Assembly: GCF_014596915.1 (NCBI RefSeq)
Contig: NZ_JACVWU010000033.1
Location: 1-64,000, forward strand
DNA: 64,000 bases
DNA from: Streptomyces sp. TRM68416
GTDB taxonomy: Bacteria > Actinomycetota > Actinomycetes > Streptomycetales > Streptomycetaceae
Reading direction: 5' to 3'
Of the stretch, positions 30,266 through 40,520 are shown in pieces. The notes beneath the pieces are model-generated. The model ran no database searches. It was not told the origin of the DNA and saw only the letters and a list, made by a program, of their open reading frames with translations. The position numbers and the translations under genes were made by a program. Position 1 is the stretch's first letter, and each line of letters begins with the position of its first letter.

Positions 30266-32901
30266 GCGGAACCTCCGATCAGGGTGAGGAAGGCGTCCTC
30301 CAGGCGGCGGTGGGGACCGAGCGAGGCGACCGGGACTTCGAGACGCACCAGTTCGACGAGCAGGCGGGCCGCGGCGTCGGGGCTGGAGCCGGCGAGCCGT
30401 ACCAGCAGGCCGTCGTCCGTGCGCGTCGCGGACTCGACGTCCGGGAGGGCGGCCACCTTGTCCAACAGGGGGTCGGGGACGTCGGTGGTCAGGCCTACGA
30501 GGAGGGTGTCGCCGGAGCCGGTGATGTCGGCGGTCGGGCCGGCCTGGACCAGGCGGCCGCGGTCCATGACCACGAGGTGGGTGCAGGTCTGCTCGACCTC
30601 CGCCAGCAGGTGGCTGGAGACGATGACCGTGCGTCCGGCGGCCGCGTAGCGGATCATCACCTCGCGCATCTCGCGGATCTGGGGCGGGTCGAGGCCGTTG
30701 GTGGGCTCGTCGAGGATCAGCAGGTCCGGCAGGCCGAGCATGGCCTGGGCGATGGCCAGGCGCTGGCGCATGCCCTGGGAGTAGGTGCGGACCGCGCGGG
30801 CGAGCGCGTCGCCGAGGCCCGCGATCTCCAGCGCCTCGTCCAGGTGGGCGTCGGCAGCCGGGCGGCCGGTGGCCCGCCAGTACAGGTCCAGGTTCTCGCG
30901 GCCGGACAAGTGCGGCAGGAAGCCTGCGCCCTCGACAAAGGCGCCGACGCGGGAGAGCACGGGGGCGCCGGGGCGGATGGCGTGGCCGAAGACGCGGATC
31001 TCGCCCTCGTCCGGCTTGATCAGGCCCATCAGCATGCGCAGGGTCGTGGTCTTGCCCGCGCCGTTGGGCCCGAGGAGGCCGAGGACCTGGCCCTTCTCCA
31101 CGCGGAAGGAGAGCTCGCGGACGCTGTAGCGGTCGCCGCCCGCGTACTTCTTGCTCAGGCCGGTGATCTGGAGCGGGACGTCGGCCAACGCCGGGTCGGG
31201 GGCCGGGGCGGCCGTGCGGCGGCGGCCGGTCAGCAGCAGGGCGAGGCCGATCGCGGCGCCCGCGAGGGGCAGCCACCACACCCACGCGGGCAGCGGCGCG
31301 GCCGCGGTGCCGACGCCGGGGGCGGTCGGCACCGACAGGTCGCCCTTCAGGGAGACGGTGTACGTCGCCGGCGCGGACGGCGAGGCGTAGCCGAGGTCGG
31401 TGGAGGCGACGACCAGGCGCAGCCGGTGACCCTTGTCCACTTCGTGGTCGACGGCCGGGAGCGTGAGCGTCACGTCCTTGCCGGACTCGGCGCCCTCGAC
31501 GCGGACCGGGGCGACGAGTTGGGCGGGCAGCACCTGCCCGGAACCGTCGGGGCCGACGTCGTAGACCTTGGCGAACAGGACCGCGTCCCGGCTGGTCGAC
31601 TTCACGTGGACGGTGACCGTCGGGGAGCCGGTGATGCGCAGGTCGTCGGTGAGCGGGGCGGAGTCGAAGCGGGCGTGCTGGCCGGGGAAGTCGAGGGAGA
31701 CGCCGACGCCGAGCGAGGAGAGCTGGGCGAGGCCGCCGCCGCCGAGGCCGGGCAGGGCGGAGACGGCGGGCGGGCTGGCGCCGGCCGGGTTGGCGAAGCG
31801 CTGCTCGCGGCCGGTCAGGGCGATCTTCCGTGGGCCGCTCTCCAGGCCGGGGTAGGTGTCCGCGCTCGCGCCGCGCAACTGGGCTGCGCCGTCGGTGGAG
31901 TCGATGCCTCCGGTGCGGGTGACGCGGAACGCGGGGCCGGTGTCGGCGGACTCGTCCTCCTTGAGGTACCGGTCGAACCAGTCCCGTACGCGCGCCTGGA
32001 CGCGGTCGGACTCCAGGTCGCCGCCGTCGTGGCCGCCCGCGATCCAGTCGACGTCGACGGGTGCGCCGTTGGCCCGGATCGCCCTGGCCGCCCGGTCGGC
32101 CTGGTCGAGCGGGAAGAGGGAGTCGGTCTGCCCCTGCACGAGGAGCGTGGGGACCTTGATGCGGTCGGCGACCGCGGACGGCGAACGCTCCTCCAGCAGC
32201 CGCCGCGCCTCGGCGTCCGGGGTGCCGGACTCGGCGACCCGGTCGTACATGCGGCACAGCTGCCGCTCGAACCGCTCGCAGCCGCCCGCGGTGTTGACGA
32301 AGATGCCGGCCCACAGCTTCTTGAAGACGCCGTTCGGGAAGAGGGCGTCGGCGAGGTTCCAGTACGTGACGGCGGGGGCGATGGCGTCGACGCGGTCGTC
32401 GTACCCGGCGCCGAGCAGGCTGATCGCGCCGCCGTAGGAGCCGCCGGCCATGCCCACGCGCGGGTCGCCCGCCTTGTCGAGCCGGACCTCGGGCTGTTTC
32501 GCCAGCCAGTCGATCAGCGCGGAGACGTCGGCGACCTCGGCCTTCGGGTCGTTCAGCCCGACCTTGCCGGTCGACCTGCCGAAGCCGCGGGCCGACCAGG
32601 TCAGCACCGCGTACCCGTCGGCGGCCAGGTCCTCGGCCTGCTGCCGTACGTCCTCCTTGCTGCCGCCGAAGCCGTGCGCGAGCAGGACGGCGGGGCGGCG
32701 GCCGCCGCCGGAGGCGGTGAAGTACGAGGTGTCGATGCGGGCGCCGTCGACGGACATGACCCGTTCGGTGGCACGCACCGCGGGTGCCTCGTCGGAGGCG
32801 ACGGCCGTCCAGGTGCCGGCACCGGCGAGCACGACGACGGCGGCCCCGGCGGCCAGCAGTCGCCGGGGCCGCCGTGACGGCCCGCGCAGTCGAAGATCCA
32901 T
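30262..32901 (-). CDS. extracellular alpha/beta hydrolase fused to ABC ATPase
   Basis: 879 residues. An N-terminal signal-anchor (LLAAGAAVVVLAGAGTW) precedes an S15/X-Pro dipeptidyl-peptidase-like hydrolase: AVLLAHGFGG, nucleophile serine in GGSYGG near 153, then a C-terminal beta domain (ITGSPTVTVHVKS). A second helix (WVWWLPLAGAAIGLALLLTG, about 530-550) leads to a full ABC ATPase: GPNGAGKTT near 610, YSQGMRQRLAIAQ near 703, LLILDEPTNGLD near 727. The two helices would place hydrolase outside and ATPase inside. It is coupled to the ABC-2 permease by a 4-bp overlap. Domain reading is safe; physiological role unknown. Confidence 0.88.
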   Translation of the reverse strand: MDLRLRGPSRRPRRLLAAGAAVVVLAGAGTWTAVASDEAPAVRATERVMSVDGARIDTSYFTASGGGRRPAVLLAHGFGGSKEDVRQQAEDLAADGYAVLTWSARGFGRSTGKVGLNDPKAEVADVSALIDWLAKQPEVRLDKAGDPRVGMAGGSYGGAISLLGAGYDDRVDAIAPAVTYWNLADALFPNGVFKKLWAGIFVNTAGGCERFERQLCRMYDRVAESGTPDAEARRLLEERSPSAVADRIKVPTLLVQGQTDSLFPLDQADRAARAIRANGAPVDVDWIAGGHDGGDLESDRVQARVRDWFDRYLKEDESADTGPAFRVTRTGGIDSTDGAAQLRGASADTYPGLESGPRKIALTGREQRFANPAGASPPAVSALPGLGGGGLAQLSSLGVGVSLDFPGQHARFDSAPLTDDLRITGSPTVTVHVKSTSRDAVLFAKVYDVGPDGSGQVLPAQLVAPVRVEGAESGKDVTLTLPAVDHEVDKGHRLRLVVASTDLGYASPSAPATYTVSLKGDLSVPTAPGVGTAAAPLPAWVWWLPLAGAAIGLALLLTGRRRTAAPAPDPALADVPLQITGLSKKYAGGDRYSVRELSFRVEKGQVLGLLGPNGAGKTTTLRMLMGLIKPDEGEIRVFGHAIRPGAPVLSRVGAFVEGAGFLPHLSGRENLDLYWRATGRPAADAHLDEALEIAGLGDALARAVRTYSQGMRQRLAIAQAMLGLPDLLILDEPTNGLDPPQIREMREVMIRYAAAGRTVIVSSHLLAEVEQTCTHLVVMDRGRLVQAGPTADITGSGDTLLVGLTTDVPDPLLDKVAALPDVESATRTDDGLLVRLAGSSPDAAARLLVELVRLEVPVASLGPHRRLEDAFLTLIGGSA

Positions 32902-33005
32902 GGTTCAACGGTACGGGCCGAACCTGTCGACGAGTTATCGACCGGAGGCCGAACCTGCGCCCCTCCCCCGGGCGTACGCGGCCCTTCCCGCATACCGCGG
33001 TCGTG

Positions 33006-33150
33006 GTACGAGGACCGCGGTGCGAGGACCGGAGTGCGAGGACCACCGTTCGCGGACCACCGTTCGCGGACCGCTGCACAGGACCGCTGCACAGGACCGC
33101 TGTTCGAGCCGCCACCCGAACCGCTGAAATACCCCACTCGTTCCGCTGAA
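33006..33150. repeat. mosaic of short tandem repeats upstream of condensation gene
   Basis: In order: GTGCGAGGACC-type units (about three, 11-14 bp); ACCACCGTTCGCGG twice (14 bp); ACCGCTGCACAGG two and a half times (13 bp); CCGCTGAAATACCC twice, 22 bp apart. All lie in the 336-bp gap between the divergent hydrolase-ATPase and condensation-protein genes. Confidence 0.8.
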
Positions 33151-33238
33151 ATACCCGCGGAACAACGGGAAATCGCAGTTCCCGGCGCCGGGCGCGGCGG
33201 ATCCTCGAAGGTCCGCCCCCTGCGAACGGAGACGCCCT

Positions 33239-34612
33239 GTGCGTATGACGGACATCCAGCGCTGCGAGGCCCGGCCCGGCCGGCTCGTCGAGTTCACGCT
33301 CAGTCCGGCGACCGTGGAGGCGGCCGCGGCACTGCCGGACGACGCCCGGCCACCGGCGTACATCCAGGAGTCGCACATCAGGACGGCCCGTTCCGTGCGG
33401 GCGGACGGGCTGACCGTGCCGACCTGGATCGGCACCGTCTTCGACCTGCCAGGACCGGTCGACCTCGACGCGCTGGAGGACGCCCTGCGCGGCTGGACCC
33501 TGCGGCACGAGACGCTGCGCAGCGGGTTCCGCCCGGCCGGCGAGGAGCTGCGCCGGTTCACCCTCGCCCCCGAGGCCGTGTCCCTGCACCGCGAGGTGGT
33601 CGGGGACTTCACCGACGCGGCGGAGCTGGTCAGCCGTCTCCAGGACCGCTTCGACGTGGCCGCGGACGCGCTCGGCTGGCCGAACCTCATCTACGCGGCG
33701 GTCGTCCGGCCCGACTCCACCAGCGTGTACATGGCCTTCGACCACAGCAACGTCGACGCCTACTCCATCCTGCGGATCCCCGCGGAGATCCACGAGCTGT
33801 ACGCGGGCCGCGCGGTCGGCGGGGCGCCGGTGCAGAGCTACATCGACTTCTGCGCGCTGGAACGGGCGGACGCGGACCGGATCGACGAGAGCCACGAGAC
33901 GGTCGCCCGCTGGCGGGAGTTCATCCGGCGCTGCGACGGCACGCTGCCGTCGTTCCCCGTCGACCTCGGCCTGGAGCCCGGCGGCCCGCTGCCCGCCCAA
34001 CGGCTGATGCGCGAGATGCTCGTCGACGCGGAGGACGCCGCCGCCTTCGAGGCGTACTGCCGGCCCTACGGCGGCAGCCTGGTCGGCGTGCTGGCGGCCA
34101 CGGCGCTGATCGTGGGCGAGATCGGCGGCGCCTCCGTCTACCGCACGGTCGTGCCCTTCCACACCCGGGCGAAGTCGCGGTGGTCGGACTCCGTGGGCTG
34201 GTACGTCGGCGGCGCGCCGATCGAGGTGCCGGTCCCGGCGGACTTCCCCGCCGCCCTGAAGGCCGTACGCGCCCAGCTCCAGGCGGCGAGGCCGCTGGCC
34301 CGGATGCCGTTGGCCCGCGTGCTGCACCTGCTGGGCGCCGACTTCCGGCCCACGTCGCCCGACCTGTACTCGATCGTCTCCTTCCTCGACGCCCGCGGGA
34401 TCCCCGGCTCCGCCGACTGGGCCGCACAGTCGGCCTACGGCCTGGTCCGGGTCTCGTACGGCGACCAGGTCTGCGTCTGGCTCAACCGCCTGCACGAGGG
34501 CCTGTGGCTCACCGGACGGCACCCGGACACGGACGTCGCCGGCAAGAACATGCGGCTGTACGTGGAACGGCTGCGGGACATCGTGGTGTCGGTGGCCAGG
34601 GACAGGCGGTGA
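33239..34612 (+). CDS. stand-alone condensation-fold acyltransferase
   Basis: 457 residues, one condensation (C) domain with no adenylation or carrier domain. The active-site region reads AFDHSNVDAYS, so the catalytic His and the structural Asp of HxxxD are kept while the first His and final Gly of HHxxxDG are changed, as in PapA-type acyltransferases. Other blocks: WTLRHETLRSGFR early and FHTRAKSRWSDSVGWYVGG (the floor-loop region). Such enzymes join acyl groups to alcohols or amines. GTG at 33239 (ACGGAG upstream); an ATG six bases later is possible. Alone, behind a repeat-rich leader. Substrates unknown. Confidence 0.8.
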   Translation: MRMTDIQRCEARPGRLVEFTLSPATVEAAAALPDDARPPAYIQESHIRTARSVRADGLTVPTWIGTVFDLPGPVDLDALEDALRGWTLRHETLRSGFRPAGEELRRFTLAPEAVSLHREVVGDFTDAAELVSRLQDRFDVAADALGWPNLIYAAVVRPDSTSVYMAFDHSNVDAYSILRIPAEIHELYAGRAVGGAPVQSYIDFCALERADADRIDESHETVARWREFIRRCDGTLPSFPVDLGLEPGGPLPAQRLMREMLVDAEDAAAFEAYCRPYGGSLVGVLAATALIVGEIGGASVYRTVVPFHTRAKSRWSDSVGWYVGGAPIEVPVPADFPAALKAVRAQLQAARPLARMPLARVLHLLGADFRPTSPDLYSIVSFLDARGIPGSADWAAQSAYGLVRVSYGDQVCVWLNRLHEGLWLTGRHPDTDVAGKNMRLYVERLRDIVVSVARDRR

Positions 34613-34650
34613 GCGCTCCGCCGGAAGTGCCGTGAGGTGTCGTCGTTCGG

Positions 34651-34702
34651 CTGCGGGCGCGTCGTGGCTGGTCGCGCAGTTCCCCGCGCCCCTTTGGGGC
34701 GC
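34651..34702 (-). repeat. dispersed intergenic repeat, copy C
   Basis: Reads GGCTGGTCGCGCAGTTCCCC then CGCGCCCCTTTGGGGCGC, the reverse complement of the copies at 27687 and 51424. It sits between the convergent ends of the condensation-protein and permease genes. Confidence 0.75.
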
Positions 34703-34734
34703 TGCCGCACCGGAGTCGCATTCGCCAGGTCCGC

Positions 34735-36165
34735 TTAGTCCCACTCTCCCTCGGGGACCGACACAAGCCACCGTGTGTCACGCCGCGGACGCAGGTACAG
34801 CGCCCAGTACAGGGTGGCTACGAGCGTGATGCCGCCCGTCCACAGCAGGTACCGCGTCTCCTGCTGGGTCAGGATGTAGGCCAGGACCAGGATCAGCAGG
34901 ACCGGCATGGCGGGCCACAGCGGCATGCGCCAGGCCGGCGCGTGCTGGTGGGCGCCGCGTCGGGAGAGCAGGGCGGCGACCGCGACGAGCAGGTACATGC
35001 CGGTCACCGACACGCCCGTCACGCCGTACAGGGTGTCCAGGTTGACGAAGCACAGGGCCGCGCCGGGCACGCCGACGGCCAGGGTGGCGACCCACGGGGA
35101 GCCGAAGCGGCCGAGCCGGGCGAAGACGTTGTTGACCGGCTCGGGCCAGGCCTTGTCGCGGGCGGAGGCGAACAGCACCCGGGAGTTCTGGATGACCATG
35201 ACGATGCCCGCGTTGATGATCGCGAGGGCGACGCAGAGGCTGACGAAGGTGCCGACGGCGGAGTTGGACCAGGCGGTGACCATGGCGCCGATGTCGCCGC
35301 CGGTCAGCGCGGCGAGGTCGGAGGCGCCGAGCGTGATGCCGACGACCGGCACCAGGATGATCACGGCGGAGATGCCGAGGGTGGCGAGGACGGTGCGGGC
35401 GACGTTGCGGCGCGGGTTCTCCAGTTCCTCGGAGAGGTAGACGGCGGTGGAGAAGCCCTGGGTGACGAAGAGGGCGATGGCGAGGCCGGAGACGATCAGC
35501 AGGGCGGTCACGGTGTCGGTGCCGCCGTCGGCGCCGGTGACCTGGAGCGAGGTGAGGCTGGCGGGGCCGCGCTCGGCGTGGGCGAAGCCCAGGACCGCGA
35601 CGACGGCGGCGGCGACGACCTCCAGGACCAGGAAGACGCCGGTGATCCAGGCGTTGGCGCGCAGGTCGAGCAGTCCGGCGAGGGTGGCCAGCAGCATGAC
35701 TCCGGCGCCCGTCATCGCGGGGTCGAGGTCGACGATCGGGGCGAGATAGTCGGCCGTGCCCATGGCGATCACCGGCGGCACGATCATGACGACCAGCAGG
35801 GAGAGGACGAAGACCAGCCAGCCCGCGAGGCGTCCGGCCAGCGTGGAGACCATCGCGTACTCGCCGCCCGCGCTCGGGACGAGGGTGCCGAGCTCCGAGT
35901 AGCAGAAGGCGACGGCGACGCAGAGCAGGGAGCCGATGGCGATCGTCAGGGCGGTGGCCGTGCCGAGCGAGCCGAACAGGTCGGGGACGACCACGAAGAG
36001 GGTGGAGGCGGGCGTCACGCAGGAGAGGGTGAGCAGGGTGCCGCCCACGACTCCGATGGACCGCTTCAGCTTCGGCGACGCGGGCGAAGCTGACGAGGCG
36101 GGCGAGACGGGCGAGACGGCTGAGACGCCGTCGGTGACGGCGGACTTCTGCAGCGTTTCGGTCAT
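34735..36165 (-). CDS. APC-family amino acid/amine permease
   Basis: 476 residues with about twelve membrane helices. The APC hallmark region is at the start (GVVGGTLLTLSCVTPASTLF) with FCYSELGTLVPSAGGEYAM in helix 3. The cytosolic N-terminus is Ser/Ala/Pro-rich with repeated SPAS units. It would import an amino acid or polyamine by proton coupling. It is followed on the other side by a dispersed repeat. No catabolic gene adjoins it, so the substrate is not indicated. Confidence 0.9.
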   Translation of the reverse strand: MTETLQKSAVTDGVSAVSPVSPASSASPASPKLKRSIGVVGGTLLTLSCVTPASTLFVVVPDLFGSLGTATALTIAIGSLLCVAVAFCYSELGTLVPSAGGEYAMVSTLAGRLAGWLVFVLSLLVVMIVPPVIAMGTADYLAPIVDLDPAMTGAGVMLLATLAGLLDLRANAWITGVFLVLEVVAAAVVAVLGFAHAERGPASLTSLQVTGADGGTDTVTALLIVSGLAIALFVTQGFSTAVYLSEELENPRRNVARTVLATLGISAVIILVPVVGITLGASDLAALTGGDIGAMVTAWSNSAVGTFVSLCVALAIINAGIVMVIQNSRVLFASARDKAWPEPVNNVFARLGRFGSPWVATLAVGVPGAALCFVNLDTLYGVTGVSVTGMYLLVAVAALLSRRGAHQHAPAWRMPLWPAMPVLLILVLAYILTQQETRYLLWTGGITLVATLYWALYLRPRRDTRWLVSVPEGEWD

Positions 36166-36461
36166 GCGGCGGTTCCGATCGGCTCGTGCGGTGAGGGTGC
36201 GGGCGGGAGCGTTATCGCCTCCGGCGGCTTCGGTTGTCGTACGTGCTGTTCCTCACTCCCGGCGCTGCATGAAATCCGACGAAAACCGATGCGTCAATGG
36301 CTGAATGTCTTCGGATTTCGTGGTCAAAACGCCTCGCCGATCGCGAACTCGGCAGTACGACGTAAGCCGTTCCGCTTCCTTGCCCTGTGCGGGAACCGCA
36401 GCGAGCGGGGCGAAAAAACTGCCGGGGTCCGGCATACGGACGTGTCAGTGCCCCCCAGTAG
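36166..36461. other. AT-richer gap upstream of the permease, with relic promoter
   Basis: No gene is evident. The left part must hold the permease promoter (minus strand). The right part holds GTGTCAGTGCCCCCCAG followed by TAGAGT at about 36457-36464, a good -10, and then GAGGGGTGGG at about 36489-36498, a ribosome site leading into the truncated lipoprotein gene. Confidence 0.4.
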
Positions 36462-37067
36462 AGTCACGCGCCACAGCAGAGGCACAGCGAGGGGTGGGAA
36501 CACACCGCCGCCGCCCAGATGCAGGCGCTCCAGGACGACCCGACGATCCGCACCCTGCTCGTCGACGGCGTGTACTACTACGACGTCGACCCGCAGGCCT
36601 CGGGCCCGCTCGCGGGCAAGGAGTGGATGAAGATCGACTCCTCCGCCGTGTTCGGCGACAGCGGCAGCGAGGCGTTCAAGTCGGGCGGCGCCGGCGGCAA
36701 CCCGGCGGACTCCCTGAAGGGCCTGAAGTACGCCAGTGACGTCGAGGACCTCGGCACGTCGACGGTGAACGGCCGGAAGGCGACCCACTACCGGGCCGTG
36801 CTCGACCAGAAGGACATGGGCAAGTTCGAGCACGCCTACAAGGGCGAGGACAGCGCGATCAACTCGCTCACCGGTGGTGCCGACTCCATGACCATGGACA
36901 TCTGGGTCGACGACAAGGACCTGCCCGTCCGGCTGAAGCAGGTGATGGGCCCGATCAAGGTCACCATGGACTTCGGCAAGTTCGGGGCCACGGCCGGGAT
37001 CGAGGCCCCGCCGGCCGCCGAGACCGCCGACATGACCGAGGCGATCAAGGAGGCCAACGGGCAGTAG
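36462..37067 (+). pseudogene. lipoprotein gene lacking its 5' part (LppX/LprG-like)
   Basis: The frame is open from 36462, and the first ATG (36519) gives 182 residues. It opens abruptly at AAAQMQALQDDPTIRTLLVD, inside a conserved domain, and continues VYYYDVDPQASGPLAGKEWM and WVDDKDLPVRLKQVMGPIKV. Full-length Streptomyces relatives, as I know them, have a signal peptide with a lipobox and some 90-100 residues before this point; here they are missing. A promoter-like TAGAGT and a GAGGGG ribosome site lie just upstream, so a deletion joined the leader to mid-gene. Without a signal the product could not reach the cell surface. Confidence 0.6.
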
Positions 37068-37075
37068 GCACGGCT

Positions 37076-37109
37076 GAGCCCCGGGCACCTGGACAGGTGC
37101 CCGGGGCTC
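37076..37109. terminator. bidirectional terminator between lipoprotein relic and mmsA
   Basis: GAGCCCCGGGCACCT at 37076-37090 pairs perfectly with AGGTGCCCGGGGCTC at 37095-37109 around GGAC. It lies between two convergent genes and could serve both. Confidence 0.75.
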
Positions 37110-37118
37110 GGTGGTGTC

Positions 37119-38621
<1,503 letters not shown>

Positions 38622-38642
38622 GGCTGAACTCCAGTCAATCCT

Positions 38643-40520
38643 TCACAGAGGGCGGCGTCGGGTCGACACGTGCCGGTCGTACTCATCGCGGGCCTTGACC
38701 GCCGACGGGCGGGTCGCGGTCTCGGCCACGGGAACATCCCACCAGGCCTGCGCCGGAGGCGCGCCCGACACTGTGTCTGCGGTTTCGGTCTCCACGTAGA
38801 CACATGTGGGAGTGTCGGCGGCCCGCGCCTCGGCGAGCGCCTCGCGCAGCTCGCGGACGGTCTTCGCGCGCAGGACGCGCATGCCGAGGCTCGCGGCGTT
38901 GGCGGCCAGGTCCACCGGCAGCGGCGCTCCCGTGTAGGTGCCGTCGGCGGCCTGGAAGCGGTACGCGGTGCCGAACCGCTCGCCGCCGACCGACTCCGAC
39001 AGGCCGCCGATGGACGCGTACCCGTGGTTCTGCACGAGCAACATCTTGACGGCGACGCCCTCCTGCACGGCCGTCACGATCTCGGTCGGCATCATCAGGT
39101 AGGTGCCGTCGCCGACCAGCGCCCACACGGGCCGGTCGGGGGCGGCCATCTTCACGCCGATCGCGGCCGGGATCTCGTAGCCCATGCAGGAGTAGCCGTA
39201 CTCCAGGTGGTACTGGTCGCGGGACCGGGTCCGCCAGAGCTTGTGCAGGTCGCCGGGGAGGGAGCCGGCCGCGTTGATGATCACGTCCGTCTCGTCGACG
39301 ATTGCGTCCAGGGCGCCGAGGACCTGCGGCTGGGTGGGGCGCACGTCGGGTTCGTCGGCCTCGTAGGCGGCGTCGACGCGCTGCTCCCAGCGCTCCTTGT
39401 CCTCGGTGTACTCGGCGCGATAGGCGTCGGTGACCCGGTGGGCGTGCATCAGGAGCGCCTCGGTGAGCTCCGCCAGGCCGCTGCGGGCGTCCGCGACGAG
39501 CGGCATGCCGGCCATCTTGTGGCCGTCGTAGGGCGCGATGTTGAGGTTGAGGAAGCGGACGCCCGGCTGCTGGAAGAGCGTGTTGGAGGCGGTGGTGAAG
39601 TCGGTGTAGCGGGTGCCGACGCCGATCACCAGGTCGGCCGTGCGGGCGAGTTCGTCGGCGGTCGCGGTGCCGGTGTGGCCGATGCCGCCGACGTCCTGGG
39701 GGTGGTCGTAGGTCAGGGAGCCCTTGCCGGCCTGGGTGGAGGCGACCGGGATGCCGGTGGCCTCGGCGAACTCGGCGAGGGCCTCCTCGGCACGGCTGTG
39801 GTGGACGCCACCGCCGGCCACGACCAGCGGCCGCCGGGCCGCCCGGACGGCCGTCACGGCCTCGGCCAGCTCGGTCGGGTCGGCGCCCGGTCGGCGTACG
39901 ACCCAGGTGCGCTCGGCGAAGAACTCCTCGGGCCAGTCGTACGCCTCCGCCTGCACGTCCTGCGGCAGCGCGAGGGTGACCGCGCCCGTCTCGACGGGGT
40001 CGGTGAGCACGCGCATGGCGTTCAGGGCCGCCGGGATCAGCGCTTCCGGCCGGGTGACGCGGTCGAAGTACTTCGACACCGGGCGCAGGCAGTCGTTGAC
40101 GCTGAGGTCGCCCGCGTACGGCAGTTCGAGCTGCTGGAGGACCGGGTCGGCGGGGCGGGTGGCGAAGATGTCGCCGGGCAGCAGCAGGACCGGGAGGTGG
40201 TTGATGGTGGCGAGGGCGGCGCCGGTGACCAGGTTGGTGGCGCCCGGGCCGATCGAGGTGGTGACCGCGTGCGTGGACAGGCGGTTCGACTGGCGGGCGT
40301 AGCCGACGGCCGCGTGCACCATGGACTGCTCGTTGCGGCCCTGGTGGTACGGCATGACATCGCCGTACTCGACGAGTGCCTGGCCGAGTCCGGCGACGTT
40401 GCCGTGGCCGAAGATGCCCCAGGTCGCGCCGATCAGCCGCTGTCGGACGCCGTCGCGTTCGGTGTACTGCGCGGCGAGGAAACGGACCAGCGCCTGTGCG
40501 ACGGTCAGCCGGGTGGTCAT
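38643..40520 (-). CDS. iolD: 3D-trihydroxycyclohexane-1,2-dione hydrolase
   Basis: 625 residues, a thiamine-diphosphate enzyme that opens the ring of the dione to 5-deoxy-glucuronate. Motifs: RLTVAQALVRFLAAQYTERD at the start, the conserved GIFGHGNVAGLGQAL and YHQGRNEQSMVHAA with the ThDP glutamate, and the C-terminal ThDP site GDGTYLMMPTEIVTAVQEG followed by LLVQNHGYASIGGLSES, which is diagnostic for IolD. The start overlaps the iolB stop by 4 bp. Confidence 0.96.
   Translation of the reverse strand: MTTRLTVAQALVRFLAAQYTERDGVRQRLIGATWGIFGHGNVAGLGQALVEYGDVMPYHQGRNEQSMVHAAVGYARQSNRLSTHAVTTSIGPGATNLVTGAALATINHLPVLLLPGDIFATRPADPVLQQLELPYAGDLSVNDCLRPVSKYFDRVTRPEALIPAALNAMRVLTDPVETGAVTLALPQDVQAEAYDWPEEFFAERTWVVRRPGADPTELAEAVTAVRAARRPLVVAGGGVHHSRAEEALAEFAEATGIPVASTQAGKGSLTYDHPQDVGGIGHTGTATADELARTADLVIGVGTRYTDFTTASNTLFQQPGVRFLNLNIAPYDGHKMAGMPLVADARSGLAELTEALLMHAHRVTDAYRAEYTEDKERWEQRVDAAYEADEPDVRPTQPQVLGALDAIVDETDVIINAAGSLPGDLHKLWRTRSRDQYHLEYGYSCMGYEIPAAIGVKMAAPDRPVWALVGDGTYLMMPTEIVTAVQEGVAVKMLLVQNHGYASIGGLSESVGGERFGTAYRFQAADGTYTGAPLPVDLAANAASLGMRVLRAKTVRELREALAEARAADTPTCVYVETETADTVSGAPPAQAWWDVPVAETATRPSAVKARDEYDRHVSTRRRPL

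Noticed and set aside
33239..34612. Non-ribosomal peptide cluster
   Set aside because: Only one condensation-fold protein is present, with no adenylation, carrier or thioesterase domain around it.
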